A DNA stretch of 64,000 nt from positions 310,001 to 374,000 of the forward strand of contig PTFA01000101.1 of NCBI GenBank assembly GCA_003342895.1. Reading direction: 5' to 3'. Below are positions 11,998 through 26,220 of the stretch, piece after piece. This stretch comes from Casuarius casuarius. Taxonomy: Eukaryota > Chordata > Aves > Casuariiformes > Casuariidae. Within the stretch, counting starts at the first letter, position 1; every line of letters begins with the position of its first letter. Under the pieces are notes generated by a model. The model searched no databases and was not told the origin of the DNA. It saw only the letters and a list, made by a program, of their open reading frames with translations. The translations under genes were made by a program, and so were the position numbers.

Positions 11998-14272
11998 TGA
12001 TTTTCCGAGAAACAATTATGGATTAAAAAAATCAAAAGCACTTAATTTTCATAGCCAAAAATGCAGAATTTCAGCCTAAACAGGACAGTGTAAAAAGTGT
12101 AGCCTGAATTCAGTCATTTTTTCAGTGTATCGTTTTCCTCCTGTCACGCACTCCCCTCTACTTATCTTAAACTTTAATCTTTAATTTTTAAATCTCCAGT
12201 GCTTGTAATTTGCCACAGCACTTCCTACCAAAAAAGTAAGATGGAAAATGCATGAAGTGCTTTAAGCTGATGACTTCTTAATTCAGTTTTCTGCAGTATC
12301 CTGTGCCAGTATGTATGGTGCAAAATGACTCATGTTTAATTTCCTTCCACAAAGATACTACCCTGTTACCCTGATGTAAGCCAAAGCCAAAGAAAGGGAT
12401 AGGATACCAGTGTAAAATTTTGTGATCGCCAGCAAGACTCAGTTCTCTAGAGTGCAACAATCCAAATTATACTTTTGTGATAGGGTTTTCTTTTGATTAT
12501 ACAATCATGGTAGTTGTCACTGTCAGTGTGCATTTTTATTGAACCTAATTCCAGAGTAAAGCTCTATTTATATATGCATGCATATGTGTATATATTTGTG
12601 TGTATGTATTATGGGATATCAAATCAAATGGTGTGCATCTTTACTGTATTTCACTTCCTGTACGTCTCTGAATTCTGCTAACACATAGGTCACTTTGTTT
12701 GCTGTTAAAATCATTCTAAAAAGTCAAAGCTAGGTCATTATATGAAAGCCTGAATTTAGATATTAGAATTAGCTCCACTGACCTTCAAGAGGAGTCACCA
12801 GAATTCCTTCATACAGGATTTGTTAGGGGTTTTTGATCCCCACCATACTGACTGTGGCTAGTATGATATCTGCTTCTCTATATATGCTAAGCCTGTGATT
12901 ATGCTGCTGGATAGCCTCAGCTGTAGCGTACTAGTATTTAACATTTATTGGAAAAAAACAAGCATCTGGAATAACATTTTTGACATCCTTGAACACCTTT
13001 TTATACATAAAGACTATTTGAAGATGAACATCCACTAACTGCTGGGTGTTGAGTGAATAGTAATAAAATAAACATCCTACTTAAACAATTTTCATTGTAA
13101 ATAAGGCTCCTGGGAATGCATCTTTTTCAGCAAAGTGCAAATAGACATACCTTGTTTTCCTTTAGATCCTCTTCACATAAGATTTCTTTAGTCAGTAGCA
13201 TTGTCTACACTTTACTGCATATCCTCTGAATTCTCTCAGTTTGGAATAAAAACTGCTACGTCTTTCATCTACCTCATTTTTGCCTTGACAGTAAGCAGGA
13301 AAGTCGGGTCTTTGGTTTCTTCGGCTGCCACATAATAAATTTCTGAGCTTCTATTCTACAGACCTTTTTTTTTTTTTTTCTTTGAATAAGGCCAGTTATA
13401 AGAAATGTATCCATTTACAACACTTATCTTGATTAACATTTTCTATCTTTTGTTTCCTAAACTAAGAAAGAATCATTATTTTAAGGAGTTAGCTAATGGC
13501 AAAAGGTATTTTTTCCTGGGCTTTTCTCCAGCTAGGCTAGCATCAGCTTTCCTCCTAGCGTTCCCTCTAGGTTCATAAGACACATCAAAAACGACCATGC
13601 ATCAGGCTAGATTCTTTTTGTGGTTAAACATTTCTTTCTTCAGGGGATGAGTTGGGCAGGGCAAAAGGTGATGATACACCAGCTTTTCATACACGCATTC
13701 CAGTTTTGGGGCAGCCTGAGGCTCTTTCAGCTCCTTTCACAACTAAGAAGAACCTTATATCTGACAAGAAGTCCTTCAGACTGCCGTCAGATGCACTCAG
13801 AGACCTTAAAAGGGTTTTACTCACTAAACTGGACTATTTAGTTCTAGGACTGGATCAAAGAACATGCAGTTGGCAAAAGGGCAGAAAATTCTGCCAAGGG
13901 AATGGTGATATTATGGGACTGAGATTACGAAAGTACTTTACAACTACCTAATCAGATTTTTCCTACGTATTTTTTTTTTTTTTCACTTTAGAACAGACTA
14001 GCTCTTTTTCAGTGAAGGGGAAATCTCTCCATTGCTAGTCATTTCCTAACAAAGATACAAGGCTTTAAACTGCCACGGCCAGTATCACATTGCAATAGTT
14101 TGCAAGTCATCTAACCTTGTATCAGCATTTTTTCTCTCTTTGGAGTCGAGCTTTCACAAGTATGCTGCAGCTGGATACTCAAACTGGAAACCCAAAAAGG
14201 TAATTCCACAACTTTAGTTTCACTGGTTTGCAGTAGCGATTTTACTGCCTACTGCCCATTTCAGGCTTGTAG

Positions 14273-14286
14273 CCATTAGAGGGCAG
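14273..14286 (+). promoter_or_regulatory. CTCF-like core motif
   Basis: CCATTAGAGGGCAG matches the vertebrate CTCF core CCASYAGRKGGCRS at all but one position. Binding depends on chromatin and flanking sequence, so this is a motif match only. A weaker relative sits at 17042-17053. Confidence 0.35.
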
Positions 14287-17041
14287 ACCATAACAAATTG
14301 TTGCAGAATAGTCATGTGTTTAGTCTCAGCAGTGTTATTTTTGCTAACTAGAATTCTTCAGAGAGTTATTCTCAGCTCTTTTTTGAAGTAAATAAGTCAC
14401 AGCAGCAATCCAAGGACTGGCAAGGCAAAATTTTTAGCAGCATTTTGCTACCCTCATCTAATTCCAAAGATAGACATTGCATCTCAGGGATTTGCTTTTG
14501 CAGCTCTCCTGTGAGCCCCAGTGGAGCCCCATTTGTTAAAAAGGATAATATATTCGCTGTCATAGTGGTACTCTTATAACAACTGAATGCTGTTATACCA
14601 GGGACCTCTTTGGAAGGGTTAATGTGCATTCAGATTATCTGGCATTTCTCTCTCTTTTTGGATAGGGAAAATGGCTGGGTAAGAAATGAAGGCGTTAGGA
14701 ACATGACTTATTAGTAAGGGTAGGAAACAGAAACTAAAGAGGCAGGAGAAGGATCAGAATTAATGATTTACAAGTGAGCAACAGCACAATTTTGTTATCT
14801 ACATGTGTAAAAAATGCATAATACAAATGTGCCCACCAGTACTTGTATTTGCAAAAAAAAAAAACCAACAAAAAAACCCAAACCCTAATCTCCTGCCCCT
14901 GGGATTCTTTGGTTCAAGAGGCCTGGACTTAGTTCTAGGACATTTTCAGGAGTAACTTGAAAGCCTGTAACAGATACAGAAGTGGTTTATGGCTATATAT
15001 CTGTAGTAACTGAGTGATTCTAGATCTTAAATAGAATCTGGATGACCAGAAAAAAAAATTAGTCCTAATATTCTTTTCTGTATCTTATGATCATCTAAGG
15101 AGAAGAAAAAGAAATATCAGAAGTTTGATCTCATAAAATTTATTCACCTCTGAGAACTGTAGATCTTCAGAGTTAAGACCCACAAAGGAATACTTTCATT
15201 TCTCTCAACTGAGATAATCCTGCAATAATTGTCCATAAGGCTAGTTTGAAGGTTGATGTGAATAAACTTTTTAAAAAGCTAGAGAGTAGGAAATTAATAC
15301 ATTACAGAGATTACAGCACACAGACCTATCCAGAACCTCAAGTAAACTAATCAAATGAGAACTATTTCTGAACTATTTTTATATTTGGTCCATCAAAGAT
15401 CAGTAGGATTGTAAGGGCAGAGGAATGGACTTAAATATAATAACCTGTCACCTTTTCTCCTGCCCCCTGGAAACAGTAGCTGCAATCATTAATAGGAGTA
15501 AATCATCCTTTACTGGACTTCTGAGAGTCACTGTGATAACAACTACATCTTCACAATTGCAGAAAGCCCCTTCTGCCTCCCTCTGACACACTCACTGCAG
15601 TTTTTTTAGGACCACTGGAGTTAAAGTAATGGGTGACAGCTGAGTTCACAGGTCTTCTTGGCTTGCTAAATAGACATCTGTGCCCCACCCACATCCTTGG
15701 CATCTTTACTTCACTTGAGGCTATGAATCATGTTAGTTGGACTGAAATGGCATAGAGGAAGGCTGTACTACTATGAAGGATCTAAAGTAACTTTTGATTT
15801 TTCCACTATAAACTGAGCCAAATTTGAGAATTTTCTTCCATCTGAATCTCCCAACCCCGTAAGGGGTGCTGATGACAAAAAGCTGTGTATTTTATTTTCA
15901 CGCTGCAGACACAGGCTTTCTACTGCCTAGCATTGACTTTGTTGTTGGTCCTATATATTCTTAAAATTCTTCTGTGACAAGAAATTTTGCAATATTCAGC
16001 CTCATAATATTTCCACAAAACTTTCCCTCCCTTCATGTACCAACTTTCTTCACCTTCCTGAAAAGCATATAAAAATCAGTAGGGTGATAGTAAACCTTCA
16101 GATCAAATTTCTCCCAGAGCCTGGGGACAACTGCTGCCCCCCTCTGCTGTGTAGCTCCTGATTCTATCAGTCAGGTTAAATCCGGAACCCAATGACCTGT
16201 TGGTACACAAGAGTTTGCAGACTGCTCAGTTCCTGTCTGGAGAGCCCACAATATGCATCTTCATACTTTTAGATGAGCAGCATTTTGATTCAGAATTTCC
16301 TGAAGGATAGTGGCTCACACGCTTGTTGTTCCTTCTCTCTCTTTTATCCAATAGTTCAATTAGGGGATTATTCTACTTTCATTTTACCCATCAGCATCTT
16401 TAGAAACTTCCCTTCTTGTTAGTAAGCAAGGTGCTAAGCGATCACAAGGGGTTCCCTCACTCATGTAGAATCTTGTTTATTCCCTTTGAAATCCGTTTCT
16501 TGATTCTTTTCTGCTGTAGGCAAGTCCTTTATTTCCACCATAATTCTTTGTATGAGAATAAATCAGCAGTTTCCTCTAAAGTGAGCAACTTTGTAGAGTG
16601 ACTGGTAAAAGATGCGTGGTCTCCTTTCCCAAGAACAGGCTGCGTTACTTCGACAGCTTGTTTTGTTTCCAGTTAATCCCACAGAGGCAGACACACAGAC
16701 AGCAGTTTTGCTGGGGAATAGAGAGATAGCTGTTTGCTTTTTAAAGCAGTTAATGCTCAACTTTAAAACATGCACTTTTATCCTGTAGCATTTAATCTTC
16801 TGGTAAGACTCTGCTTTTGTTTTTTTCTAGATATTTTGGCCTTTTTTTTTTTTCCAACTCTGAGACTGTTTTATTCCATCCTGAAATCTAAGAATGGACT
16901 TAATTGGCCCTTGGAGAATACCCTATGTGTAACATAAAGCTAACCTAAGGATTACAATACTTCTGCTCTCTACCACCAGCTCAGGGCTACCACCAAAGAG
17001 CACCGCGCAGTAGCTGCTATCCATTTACAGAAGTTTGCAGG

Positions 17042-17053
17042 CCATTAGGGGAC
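17042..17053 (+). promoter_or_regulatory. weak CTCF-like motif
   Basis: CCATTAGGGGAC preceded by TTTGCAGG resembles the CTCF core with at least two mismatches. It is in the same orientation as the better match 2.8 kb upstream. Confidence 0.15.
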
Positions 17054-18461
17054 ACGAAACATAAACTTGAAATAAATCAAGGACTGACCTGAATGGAGAA
17101 GGGTGAACATAACTTACCACCACGTTTCCCTCTGTTATCCTTAGTCAAAGCATGCTGTTGGCGAGAGCTTGACCCAAATCTCTGAGGCAGTATGCCAGAC
17201 TAGCCAATGAGTCAAGTCTTGTCTACACGTGCAGTTTACATGTGTGTGCGGTGCACACCACAGCAGACGATTTGCATTAGAATATCCAGGTTTTGTTGGA
17301 TGACTGCTGTGATACCTCTGACAGGGAAACTTTTCCTTTTGACTGAGCTAATGAGCTTTATGCAGCCAAAAATCATTCTTGCATATGCCTTTTCACTTTT
17401 TGAGCTTGCCTTCAAGAGTCAACACTGCCCTTCTCTCCAGTCATTGTGTTTGCCAGTGTATATTGCAGCCAATTAATGGGAGTCTCCTATCTTGCTTTTC
17501 AGTTAATTCTTTATTAAACACATTTGCATACAACACTAAGGTTTTTATCCCTCCAACAACCTTTTCTGCATTCTTTAGTTCTTGTCACTACTGTTTAGTA
17601 CAGAATAATCCAGCATTTAGCCTTGATTCTTCACCTCGTAGGAATATAAGTAAGTGACAAGGGGTGTATGATGTTTTCTATTTTAATTTCCATTCTTATC
17701 TAGATTTCCTTTGACTAAAAGTTACATTTTCAGTATTTTCTTACTCACTCTCTTTTTTTATAGGGGAATATATTAAACTTTCCTGTAGTTTCACTTTGGC
17801 TCAGGATCAATATTTCAACTACATTCATATCTTTGATATATAGCATTTGGCTGGCAGAGAGTATAAGAAGCAATATATTATTTTCCTCTGAAGAAGAATG
17901 GGAATCTGATCTGGAGATTACCCACTAAGTGGTTGTGAGGATTTATTTCAATTCCCCTAAGAACCTGTTAGTATATAATTTGTTGTGTAGGATTTATTAC
18001 CCTCCCAAGAGATTTCATTCAATGTGTAAGAGCATTTCCCTGATGTACCCAAGATGTGTGATTGTGGATGGGTTTTCTTGTTAATATGATACAGAGTTGC
18101 CCCACTACTTCTTGGGACATTTTCAGTCTTGGCATTACTTGTCTCCATTAGCTCTTCCAAAGTAAGATCAATATGCTGTATCCCTTTGCTTTGATTACAC
18201 TGTCATATACAGATTTATCTTTATTAAAAAGGCAGCCAAACTCATCAGTAGTACTGCTTGTGTTCACAAATCTTTAAACTTGGTCTTCTTTAAAGGATAA
18301 AGTTCCAATATTCTATTCTTAGGTCACATTGTATTTTCAAAAACCCTCTTATTCTTATATTCTTAGTCACTGTATAGTTCACTGTTACTACTTCTTGTGG
18401 TTGTTAGGATCTTCCTAGCTGGATCACATAAGGATTACTTACACTTTGTTGAGTAATTATT

Positions 18462-18507
18462 TTAAAAGCACTTTGAATCTCTAAAGCAATATAAATCTGA
18501 TACTACC
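18462..18507 (+). repeat. 3' tail of an ancient amniote SINE
   Basis: AAAAGCACTTTGAATCTC followed by AGCAATATAAATCT matches the tail pattern AAAGCGCTTTGAGATC...GGCGCTATATAAAT that ends old MIR/CORE-type SINEs in birds and reptiles. The 5' body is not recognisable. Confidence 0.45.
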
Positions 18508-19464
18508 AAACTTCAAGGCAACGGGAGTTGTGCATACATTCAAGACATTCATAACTTCATCCATTATCTTGAAATCAGCTTAAAAAACTCCCTATGAATT
18601 CAGTGAATATCTGATCAAGTAGACAATTTTATTTGATGGAGGTAATGAAGGAGTTTCTTCTTCATGGTGCTATATCATTGGGCCTAAACCCTTCATTAGG
18701 CAGCTTATTCCCTCTTCTGCAAAGTGAACACATAAAGAGAAGATCCCTGTGCTATTCCATAGGAACTGACAGCAACCGCTGTGCAATTCCTGCACATCCT
18801 GGCCTCATTTACTAGAAAAGCCTATCAGTTTTACGTAAAGGTACCTGCTATAGAGTCAGGATGATCAGCATCATAGAAGAGAGACACTAGGAGATCTTTT
18901 CTGGGCACAGCTTTGCATAAATAGTCATTCTGGAAGAAAGATCCATCACATCAGATTCTGGAACATCATGGTCATGGGCAGAAGGTTTATACTGCACCAA
19001 GCCTTCTTCCTTTTAAAGGAGAACTTGGTTCAAATAAATTTTGAGACAGGCTTCTGAAAGAGAGAACAAAAAGCTTCAGATAAGCAATGGGGTTCGTATG
19101 CAGTAGAGCAGATTTCTTGAGGAGGTTATGGAATATAAATAGCTGAAAGATTTTAAGATAAAGCCATGAAAAAAATATGTCATGGATGTTATAGGTATAG
19201 TTTATCTTGCCTTACTGGATGGGCAATTAATAGATGATAGCACAAAGTTTTTCCCAACCCTACTTTTTATTATCCGTAGATATTACTGCAATTATTTTAA
19301 ACCCTATATGTTGTTATGCAGGTCAGTGCAACAGTTCTGTTAAAACAGGTGACCTACATCAGATGCTAAATAATATTTCAAACCAGAACTGAGATTCAAA
19401 TTCAAAACAGAATTGAGATTGTCCTAATAAATATGTATACTTATAAGGAAAAAAAGGACTTCAG

Positions 19465-20172
19465 TCATGGAATCACAGAAATGTAGGTTACAAGGACCTG
19501 CTGGATATCATCTAAAACAGCTTTGCATTTGAAGTAGGACTATTGCCACCACTAGATCAGGTCAGTCAGGCTTTTTCTAGGCAAGTTGTGAGAACTTCTG
19601 AGGATAGAAATCTCACGCCTCTCTGGGCAGCCTGCTCCAGTGCTCCAGTACTATAGTACTGTATACTGTACCATAATAGTGATTCTTTTCCCCTAATTTG
19701 CAAACTAAACCTCTAAAGCCGTATTTCATGGCCATTTCCTCTTGTAATATTATCTGATACTACCATGAAGAGTTTGGTTCCATCATCTTTGTCACTTTCC
19801 TTCCAGTAGGCAGCTGTTAGATCCCCCCTTTGCCAGAGGAAACAAGGCCCTCAAAAGTCTCAACTTCTTCTCCTAAATTATGTGCTCCAGACCCTGACCA
19901 TCTTGGTGACCCCACTGCTGGACCCATTTCCTCCACAATTTCTCTTGAATTTGAGGTGCAAAGCTGAATGCAGTATTCCACATATGGCCTCATCAGCACT
20001 GGTTAGATGGAAATAAGAACTTCTCTTAATCTGCTGGTCATTCTCCTCCTAGTGTAGCCTAACACACAGTTTGCCATATTTGTGAAGATAGCTGTTGGCT
20101 CATATTCAACCTGGCACCCCCTGTGACCCCCCACGATGGCTACTGCTCAGACAGTTGCTTCCAAGCCTGCAC
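19465..20172 (-). mobile_element. CR1 LINE fragment, 3' end, 5'-truncated, degenerate
   Basis: CR1 is the main LINE of birds and reptiles, copied through a reverse transcriptase and usually truncated at its 5' end. Here the element lies on the minus strand. Its terminal region appears at 19465 as TCATGGAATCACAGAAATG, the reverse complement of the CR1 tail. It then runs through recognisable blocks: the 'CTCTGGGCAGCCTGCTCCAG' block near 19620, 'GCAGTATTCCACATATGGCC' near 19970, 'GTTGGCTCATATTCAACCTG' near 20093. These correspond to the C-terminal part of ORF2 and the 3' end. Translated on the minus strand around 19930-19999, the peptide YVEYCIQL corresponds to the 'LEYCVQ' stretch of CR1 ORF2. 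Stops and indels make it non-functional, and divergence suggests an old copy. A 14-bp palindrome (19647-19660) arose inside it. Confidence 0.9.
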
Positions 20173-23100
20173 TAATGCAGATATTCTCCCAAACGTGTTT
20201 TACTTAATTATATCCATTGTATATCTCAGGAAATGCTATAGAGACATATTAAGGAAGCCTATATTAGGTAAATATGAGGTAATATGCCCCTATGCAGTCC
20301 TATCGTAATCAAAGTGGAAAGAGATCTATTAAAAAAAAAATTAGATGGTCACCACTATGAATATTTATCATCAATTCCTGATATCTGATTTAACTTCTGT
20401 TCTTCTATTATAACTTTCTCTAGTGTTGTATATTTGCCACAAGGGCCTGTCTCATCTTCATGTTTCTCATAAAACCAAATATGTAATGATTACATTACTA
20501 TGGGAGGTCAGAAGAGAAGACTGACCGACTCAAATGTTACTTGACCAGGATAATTCCAGAGAACAGGTAGAGCTATACTGTTTTGAAATGGGTACAAGGC
20601 TAGAATTCAGTCCTAAATATATCATTCTTTGGAAATGATAAAAAAAGCACTCCTTAAAAGACAAGGTTTATCAGCCCAAAGTCAGGCCCATGTGTGCAGA
20701 AACATGACCAAAGTTGTCCAAGGAAGCCTGACCACTTTGCTGATGGACTCTTCCCTGCTCACCTTTCTGTTGTTCATATGCCTTCTAAGCCGTGAAGAAT
20801 GCTGTGCTTTAAAGTTATTCCTAGTCTGATTTTCTGAATTAAAAATAAATAAAAAGTTAAATTCCCAAATAGTTTTGCCTGTTACAATGTGTTTCCCACA
20901 TGTATTTTTACTATGAGCAGTGGTTTCAAAGGAGTGACAGAGCTGATTGAAAAGGCAGCGTTTCTAAGGGATATAAGAAATCGCAGGTATCAAAATAATT
21001 AACCTCTCTGCAGCCTCAATTTGTCCTATTTTCAGAGATGATTAAGAGCTAGATAAGTTTGTCTTTGACTAGTAATGCCCGAATGAACTTATCCCATGAT
21101 AGAAAACAGTCTTGGGAAGGGAATTTGGTGATCACAAAAAAGGCAAACAGAGATACAAGCAAGAGGTGAAAAAGTAGCATGACATAGTTGGAGCTGATCC
21201 ATGTTTTCTTGAGTAAATTAGAAAGCTGCTAGAGAAAGCTGTTTGAAGGAAAGCACTCCTATGACAGTTGCAAAGACTCCTTACAGAAAGATACTTCTAT
21301 TGCTCACATGCATCAGGGCAACAGGAAAGACTGCTTAATTTTTCCACAAAAATATTTTTCTCAGTGTAATTGCAATGGCAACTGTTAATAAAATAAAGCT
21401 ATTCATCCCTGTCATCATAGCCCAGATTAAATGGCCCTAAAATCACTGAAACAGCATTTCTATGATTAGGTTGATGGGTATTTACAGTCCTTAATGAAAC
21501 ATTATATAGTCATTTGTGCAAAGCATGAGCATATTGTGTACTGAAATTGTCACATAGCCAAGTTAAAATTATCCTGAATACAGATAGCATCTCAGCAGCA
21601 TGCCATGCTGTGAAAAAAAAAACCCTGAAAAAAGTCATAATTTATAATTTTTGCCATTATCATTTTTTCGTCTATAAACCTGTATAAAATATTCTAGAAG
21701 AATATTTAATAGCAGCTTTACAGGTTTTGTAACCAAAATTATTGTGTATTACGTATAATATTACTGTGTTTCCTATTATGTAAAATGTTTCACTGACAAA
21801 AAAAAATCTACATCTCTTAAACCAGCGCAGCACTATTTACTTCAGTACCTCTTTAAAGGTGAGGATCAGGCTGCTGGCTTTAGTAGTTGTCAGACATGAA
21901 GCCTTAAAGCACAGCTCTGTAGTGTGATGTTCTTGGGCCAGTCTTAAATGAGACCCTGATGAGCACAGGGGGTCCACCCATGGAGTTCTCAGTACGTGAA
22001 CCAGTGTCTTCATGCCAAATTTCATAAATATAGTTTGAAGTTAGTTGCCTTTTAAACAGTTTTCATGCCTATCCTCCATGCCTTCTGTTGCAGAAGCTAC
22101 AGATCCCTGCAGGGCAACAGTGTTTATAGGTCTAGTGGCCTGTGCATGTATATATAGCTATATAGTCTGTAAGTAGAGGCTCTTTCAAAGTCATGTGAGT
22201 TCCTTCAATTAATAGAGAAAATAAAGCTGTTAGAAATCGAAAATGATTATCAAACTCCCATAACAGCTTGATTTTCATATGGTAAACTACTGTAATACTC
22301 TGACTCTGGTTTTCTGTAGTCAGAGTTAGCAGGTACCTATCAACACTGACTAATAAGTGAGTTTATGACTGTGACCCTTGGCCTTACATTTTTTCCAGAT
22401 AGTGTCTTAGTCTTTCATTTCTGAGTTTCTGTATGACTATTACAAGGTTTGCAATCTCTCTGAGGCAGGACTCAGGCCACTTTTGCTTCATCCTGTCATA
22501 AAATGTCCTGATCCTGTCATTGGATGTTTGAGCTCAACAGTCAATTCAGATTCAGATAAAGATACCTAAATATAAATGTTGACTTTTTAACTAGATGACT
22601 AAGGTATTTAGTCAAAAGAGTGCTGCCTGTGAAGCCTAATTAATGCGTTAGCTCACCCTAAAGTCAATACCTATGTTGATTTATTGACTGGATTTCTGTT
22701 AACTATAATGGACGTTTAGACATCTAATACATGCGTTGATCCCTATGTGCATATACCTGAATGTAGGTATTCTGATCTGGAGGTGAATCTCTTCCCAGCT
22801 GTCTGCTGTACCCACTGGCCAAAGAGCATTGCATGCATTCCTCAGTATCCAAGCCAGGGTGCATGGGCATCGCCCCTTGACTCCTGACTAACTCTTGAAC
22901 TCAAGCTCTGGGGACATTACATATTCAGTGCTGGAAAGCCCTAATTCTGCCTAATAACAGCTAAGATGTAACCATTCTGCCTACAACTGTGCAGAGGATG
23001 GCTGGCTGACTGCAGATTTCCTTCCTATTGGATTCCTGTATGAAGAGCCCAGCATACCGAGGCCATTACCATTTAGGCTTTCCAATCCTAACTCACTTTA

Positions 23101-26039
23101 GGCATCTTTATACAAATGAGTGCAGGGTGTAGAACTAATATGCAAAAAGTGTACAATTTGGGGGGCTCTTTCTCCATCCTCTTTCCCCCCAGAATAAAAT
23201 GCTTTTCTCTAAAGCTTTTGACATAGTACAGCTGATAAATGTTTGTCTAAAAAGTTTCTGCTCGTGTCTCTGATTGGTCAATTTATTCCAGCTATTCTAA
23301 GAATTATGGCCCTTTTACAGTGTTTTAACCAACAACAGAAATGCTAGGGGAAAATCTATTAGACCAAATCTGGACAGTTCCAACCCAAACAGCATATATG
23401 CAGCTGTATAAGTGAAACCCCGTAATTCATTGATTCAGAGAAGACTATCAGAAAATATTTAAATCCATCCAAGCTAATTGAAAACATATAACTTAGAAAT
23501 ACTGGAATAAAACCTTTCTGCTGTAAATCGATTTTGCTGTATTGAGTTCGGTGGTACAATCTCTGGGATCTAGCCAGGAGGTAAGACTAAAGCTCACCAT
23601 GGTTATTGTCAGAGCAGTTTACAGCTCAAACGGCTTCCATATGAGTTGAGGAGTCTGCAACAAGCTAATTCCCAGATTGACTGCAGGTCAGCAAAGCCAA
23701 CATTGCTTCAAGAAAACAACAGTCAGCACAGCACTTCCTGAAGTTATTTTACCAGTATGTAAAAACAATGTGTGTGGTGAGCTGCTTATCTGAGATTTCA
23801 TTAAAAAAAACTAAAAAAAAAGCTTTGCCAGCCCTTTAGTTTTGTTAACATATCAGTGCAAATTAAACCCACTGCTCCTCTAGAATGAGTGCTTCAGAGC
23901 AGCACTTTAAGACTTGAACTGCTTGTTTAATGGGCTGTGAGATCTTTCCCATTTGCTCTTCACAGAAAAAAGAATGCTTGGTGTTAGAATAAAATAAAAA
24001 TTCATCCTAGGTAAATTTCTGGCTACAATGAAAATTAGGAAGTTATCAGTACAATAATCTATCTTTATGAATTTGTAAAGTTGGAACACCTCAGTGTTTG
24101 AGTAGAACATGTGCCACAGGAATAAAATGCCTTGTCTTCTCTTTAGGATATAATACCTTGGCACCATTGCTTGTCTTGTGGGTTTAAGAGAAGGCAAACA
24201 GAATTTCTGGGAACGGAAGTGTGACTCTCATGCAAGCCAGGACAACATAACTCCTGCTGATTTTGAAGGAAGGCTCCAGGAGAGGGGAAGCAAAAATGAA
24301 AGGGACAGTTCATGAGGAGCCATCAAGCCTACCCAGCATAGCCACAGTGGGGCTGTTAAACCCAGTGTTGTAGGACTTGTGCAATAAAGTGAAATAAACT
24401 GAGACATACATGCTTAGGCTGGTCTGAGCAGTTCTTTTACCACTGATAAAGTGTAAGTGAAGACTGAGAAGGTGCTTCTCTTAGTAGCATTCAACGTTTG
24501 CCCTACACATGGATAAATTACTGTACAAATATATGGCAGTATAGAGCTCATGTCCAGCTTCAGGGAATGAGTGGCTCATTGTAGTTTTCAGTTTTATACT
24601 CTTCCCAACGCATTATTTCATCACTGCTGCAGTTTTTTATTTTCTCCGCTGCAATAGCCTCAGCTTCCTTTATGAACTCAACCTGGTACCACAACAGTAT
24701 ATCTAACACTTCACCCTTCCCTACTTCTCAGCACATCTTTTATACAACCTTCTTGACAAAACTGCTATATTGCCATGCTGCCAACCTACCTTTTCCTGGC
24801 ATGCTATCTCACCTGTGGGCATTTATGAGGGTTGGTTACTTGGGTAGAAGATATGTACCTACAGTGAAAGATTAAGCTGTTAAGTGGACCAGACACCAGC
24901 TTCTGGTGGGAAAAGCAAATGGCTGTGGTGATTGCTTTTGGTTCTACCGGTAAAGAACTGCAATAGGGAATTGGTCTCTTCATCTCAGACGAAGATCTTC
25001 ACTTTTCTTTGGGACACTCAAGAGCTCAGTGGGCTACAGGGTTGCCCTGCAAGAGTAGGATCCCATGTGGCTCCAAGAGCATTCTGCAATATCGTACTGT
25101 GAAACCATCAGTTCCCACTGTCAAGCAGTGTTGAAGGCTTTCGTTACGTGATAGTAGATGATTGGTTGTCTGCAGGGCCTGGCTCAGTGACAGCGTGTGG
25201 AAGAGCAATGATTCACTCTGCTGAAAGTCACCATGGGGATACTGTAATAGGGCCATTGTTGCAATTAAAGTACGGGCTCATTTAAAAACCTATGCTTCGA
25301 GACATCCATATTCACATTTACAGATATAATATCTGTCCCAGAGGTCTTTTCCTGTCTTGCCTGGCAACTATTTGTAGTCCAGTGCAAACTGTGACATACC
25401 CGGTGACATACCCTACATTCTGGTTTCAGGCAGGAATAAATTCTGGACAGTGGTAAGGTCGCAGCAGGGACACCAGTCAGCATGTGTGTCTTTCTGCAGA
25501 CAGTGAGAGGTGAGCGGAGAGACTGGAGAAGTTTAGCATCAATTCATACAGGTGGGAGCAATTAGTCTCTTTCTGGAAAAATATTTTAGACTATATAATT
25601 TAGATTATTTAGGTAATATTTATTCTAATTATTTTTATAGATTAGTTAGATAATATTAATTTATTGTACTTCGTGGAGCTTTCTGATATGGAAAATCATA
25701 TTTTGAGAAAACAAAAGCACTTTAACTAAATATTGACCCTAATGCCATGATACATGTATTTCTCAAATGAGCCAAATTCTCCATATATCTGAAGTATTTG
25801 TACACAGTACAGAATCAGGCTTTGAACTGGCAGGGAGATGGACAGACTAGATTCACAAGCTTTCCATTACTTTAAATCTTTAGATCGTGACTGCATAATG
25901 ACCTGGTAAGTTCAGAAATGTGAAACAGTGACAAATTTTTATTTACATCTTATTTATTGGCTAAGTGTTGGGCTCTCACTCTCTCTCTTTCTCTTTTTTT
26001 TCCCCAACATTCAGTAAAATCTGAGCTTTTGAAGCAGGC
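20173..26039. other. unique non-coding DNA, no gene seen
   Basis: Nearly 6 kb without a recognisable gene. A 13-bp direct repeat (GTGACATACCC twice) lies at 25391-25413. The stretch around 23570-23880 is less AT-biased and reads like generic conserved non-coding DNA, but I see no specific motif to support that. The stretch 22590-22720 contains phrases such as GTTTAGACATCTAATAC that recall old interspersed repeats but cannot be assigned. Confidence 0.5.
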
Positions 26040-26220
26040 AAGTACCTCAAGTACTCTACAAACATTAGCTATATAAACTTTAGTCAAAAAAAAAAAAAAC
26101 CTTAGAAGTAATTACACAATATTGCAGATGGCAAAATGGATGCATAAAGAAGTAATTTGCTAGAAGTCATTTATCACGTTAGAAATACAGGCCAGGAGTG
26201 TTCATTCTTTATTCAAACTG
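26040..26220 (-). repeat. MIR-like ancient SINE relic
   Basis: In plus-strand order it reads CTCTACAAACATTAGCTATA, then TTGCAGATGGCAAAATGG, then GTAATTTGCTAGAAGTCAT, then GGCCAGGAGTG. This is the order expected for a reversed MIR-like SINE, whose reverse complement reads CTTTACAAACATTAACT, then TTTACAGATGGGGAAACTGA, then AAGTGACTTGCCCAAGGTCA, then ACCCAGGAGT. An internal A14 run (26086-26099) was inserted or expanded inside it. Confidence 0.6.

Larger units (their letters stand above)
11998..19464. other. unique non-coding DNA with simple repeats
   Basis: No gene seen. Minor items are a TA/TG-rich patch (12568-12608), homopolymer T runs at 13365-13379, 13970-13983 and 16842-16853, two CTCF-like motifs and a SINE tail, the last two listed separately. 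The frame at 13652-13951 (plus, 99 codons) overlaps another open frame and shows no recognisable domain. Confidence 0.55.

Noticed and set aside
13652..13951. 99-codon plus-strand frame with a locally plausible peptide
   Set aside because: It overlaps another open frame on the same strand, lacks clear boundaries and matches no family I know.
14857..14890. A-rich stretch followed by CCCAAACCCTAA, resembling a telomere repeat
   Set aside because: Only one telomere-like unit is present; it is explained by an A-rich microsatellite and chance.
19647..19660. Perfect 14-bp palindrome AGTACTATAGTACT
   Set aside because: It lies inside a degenerate CR1 copy and most likely arose by mutation there.
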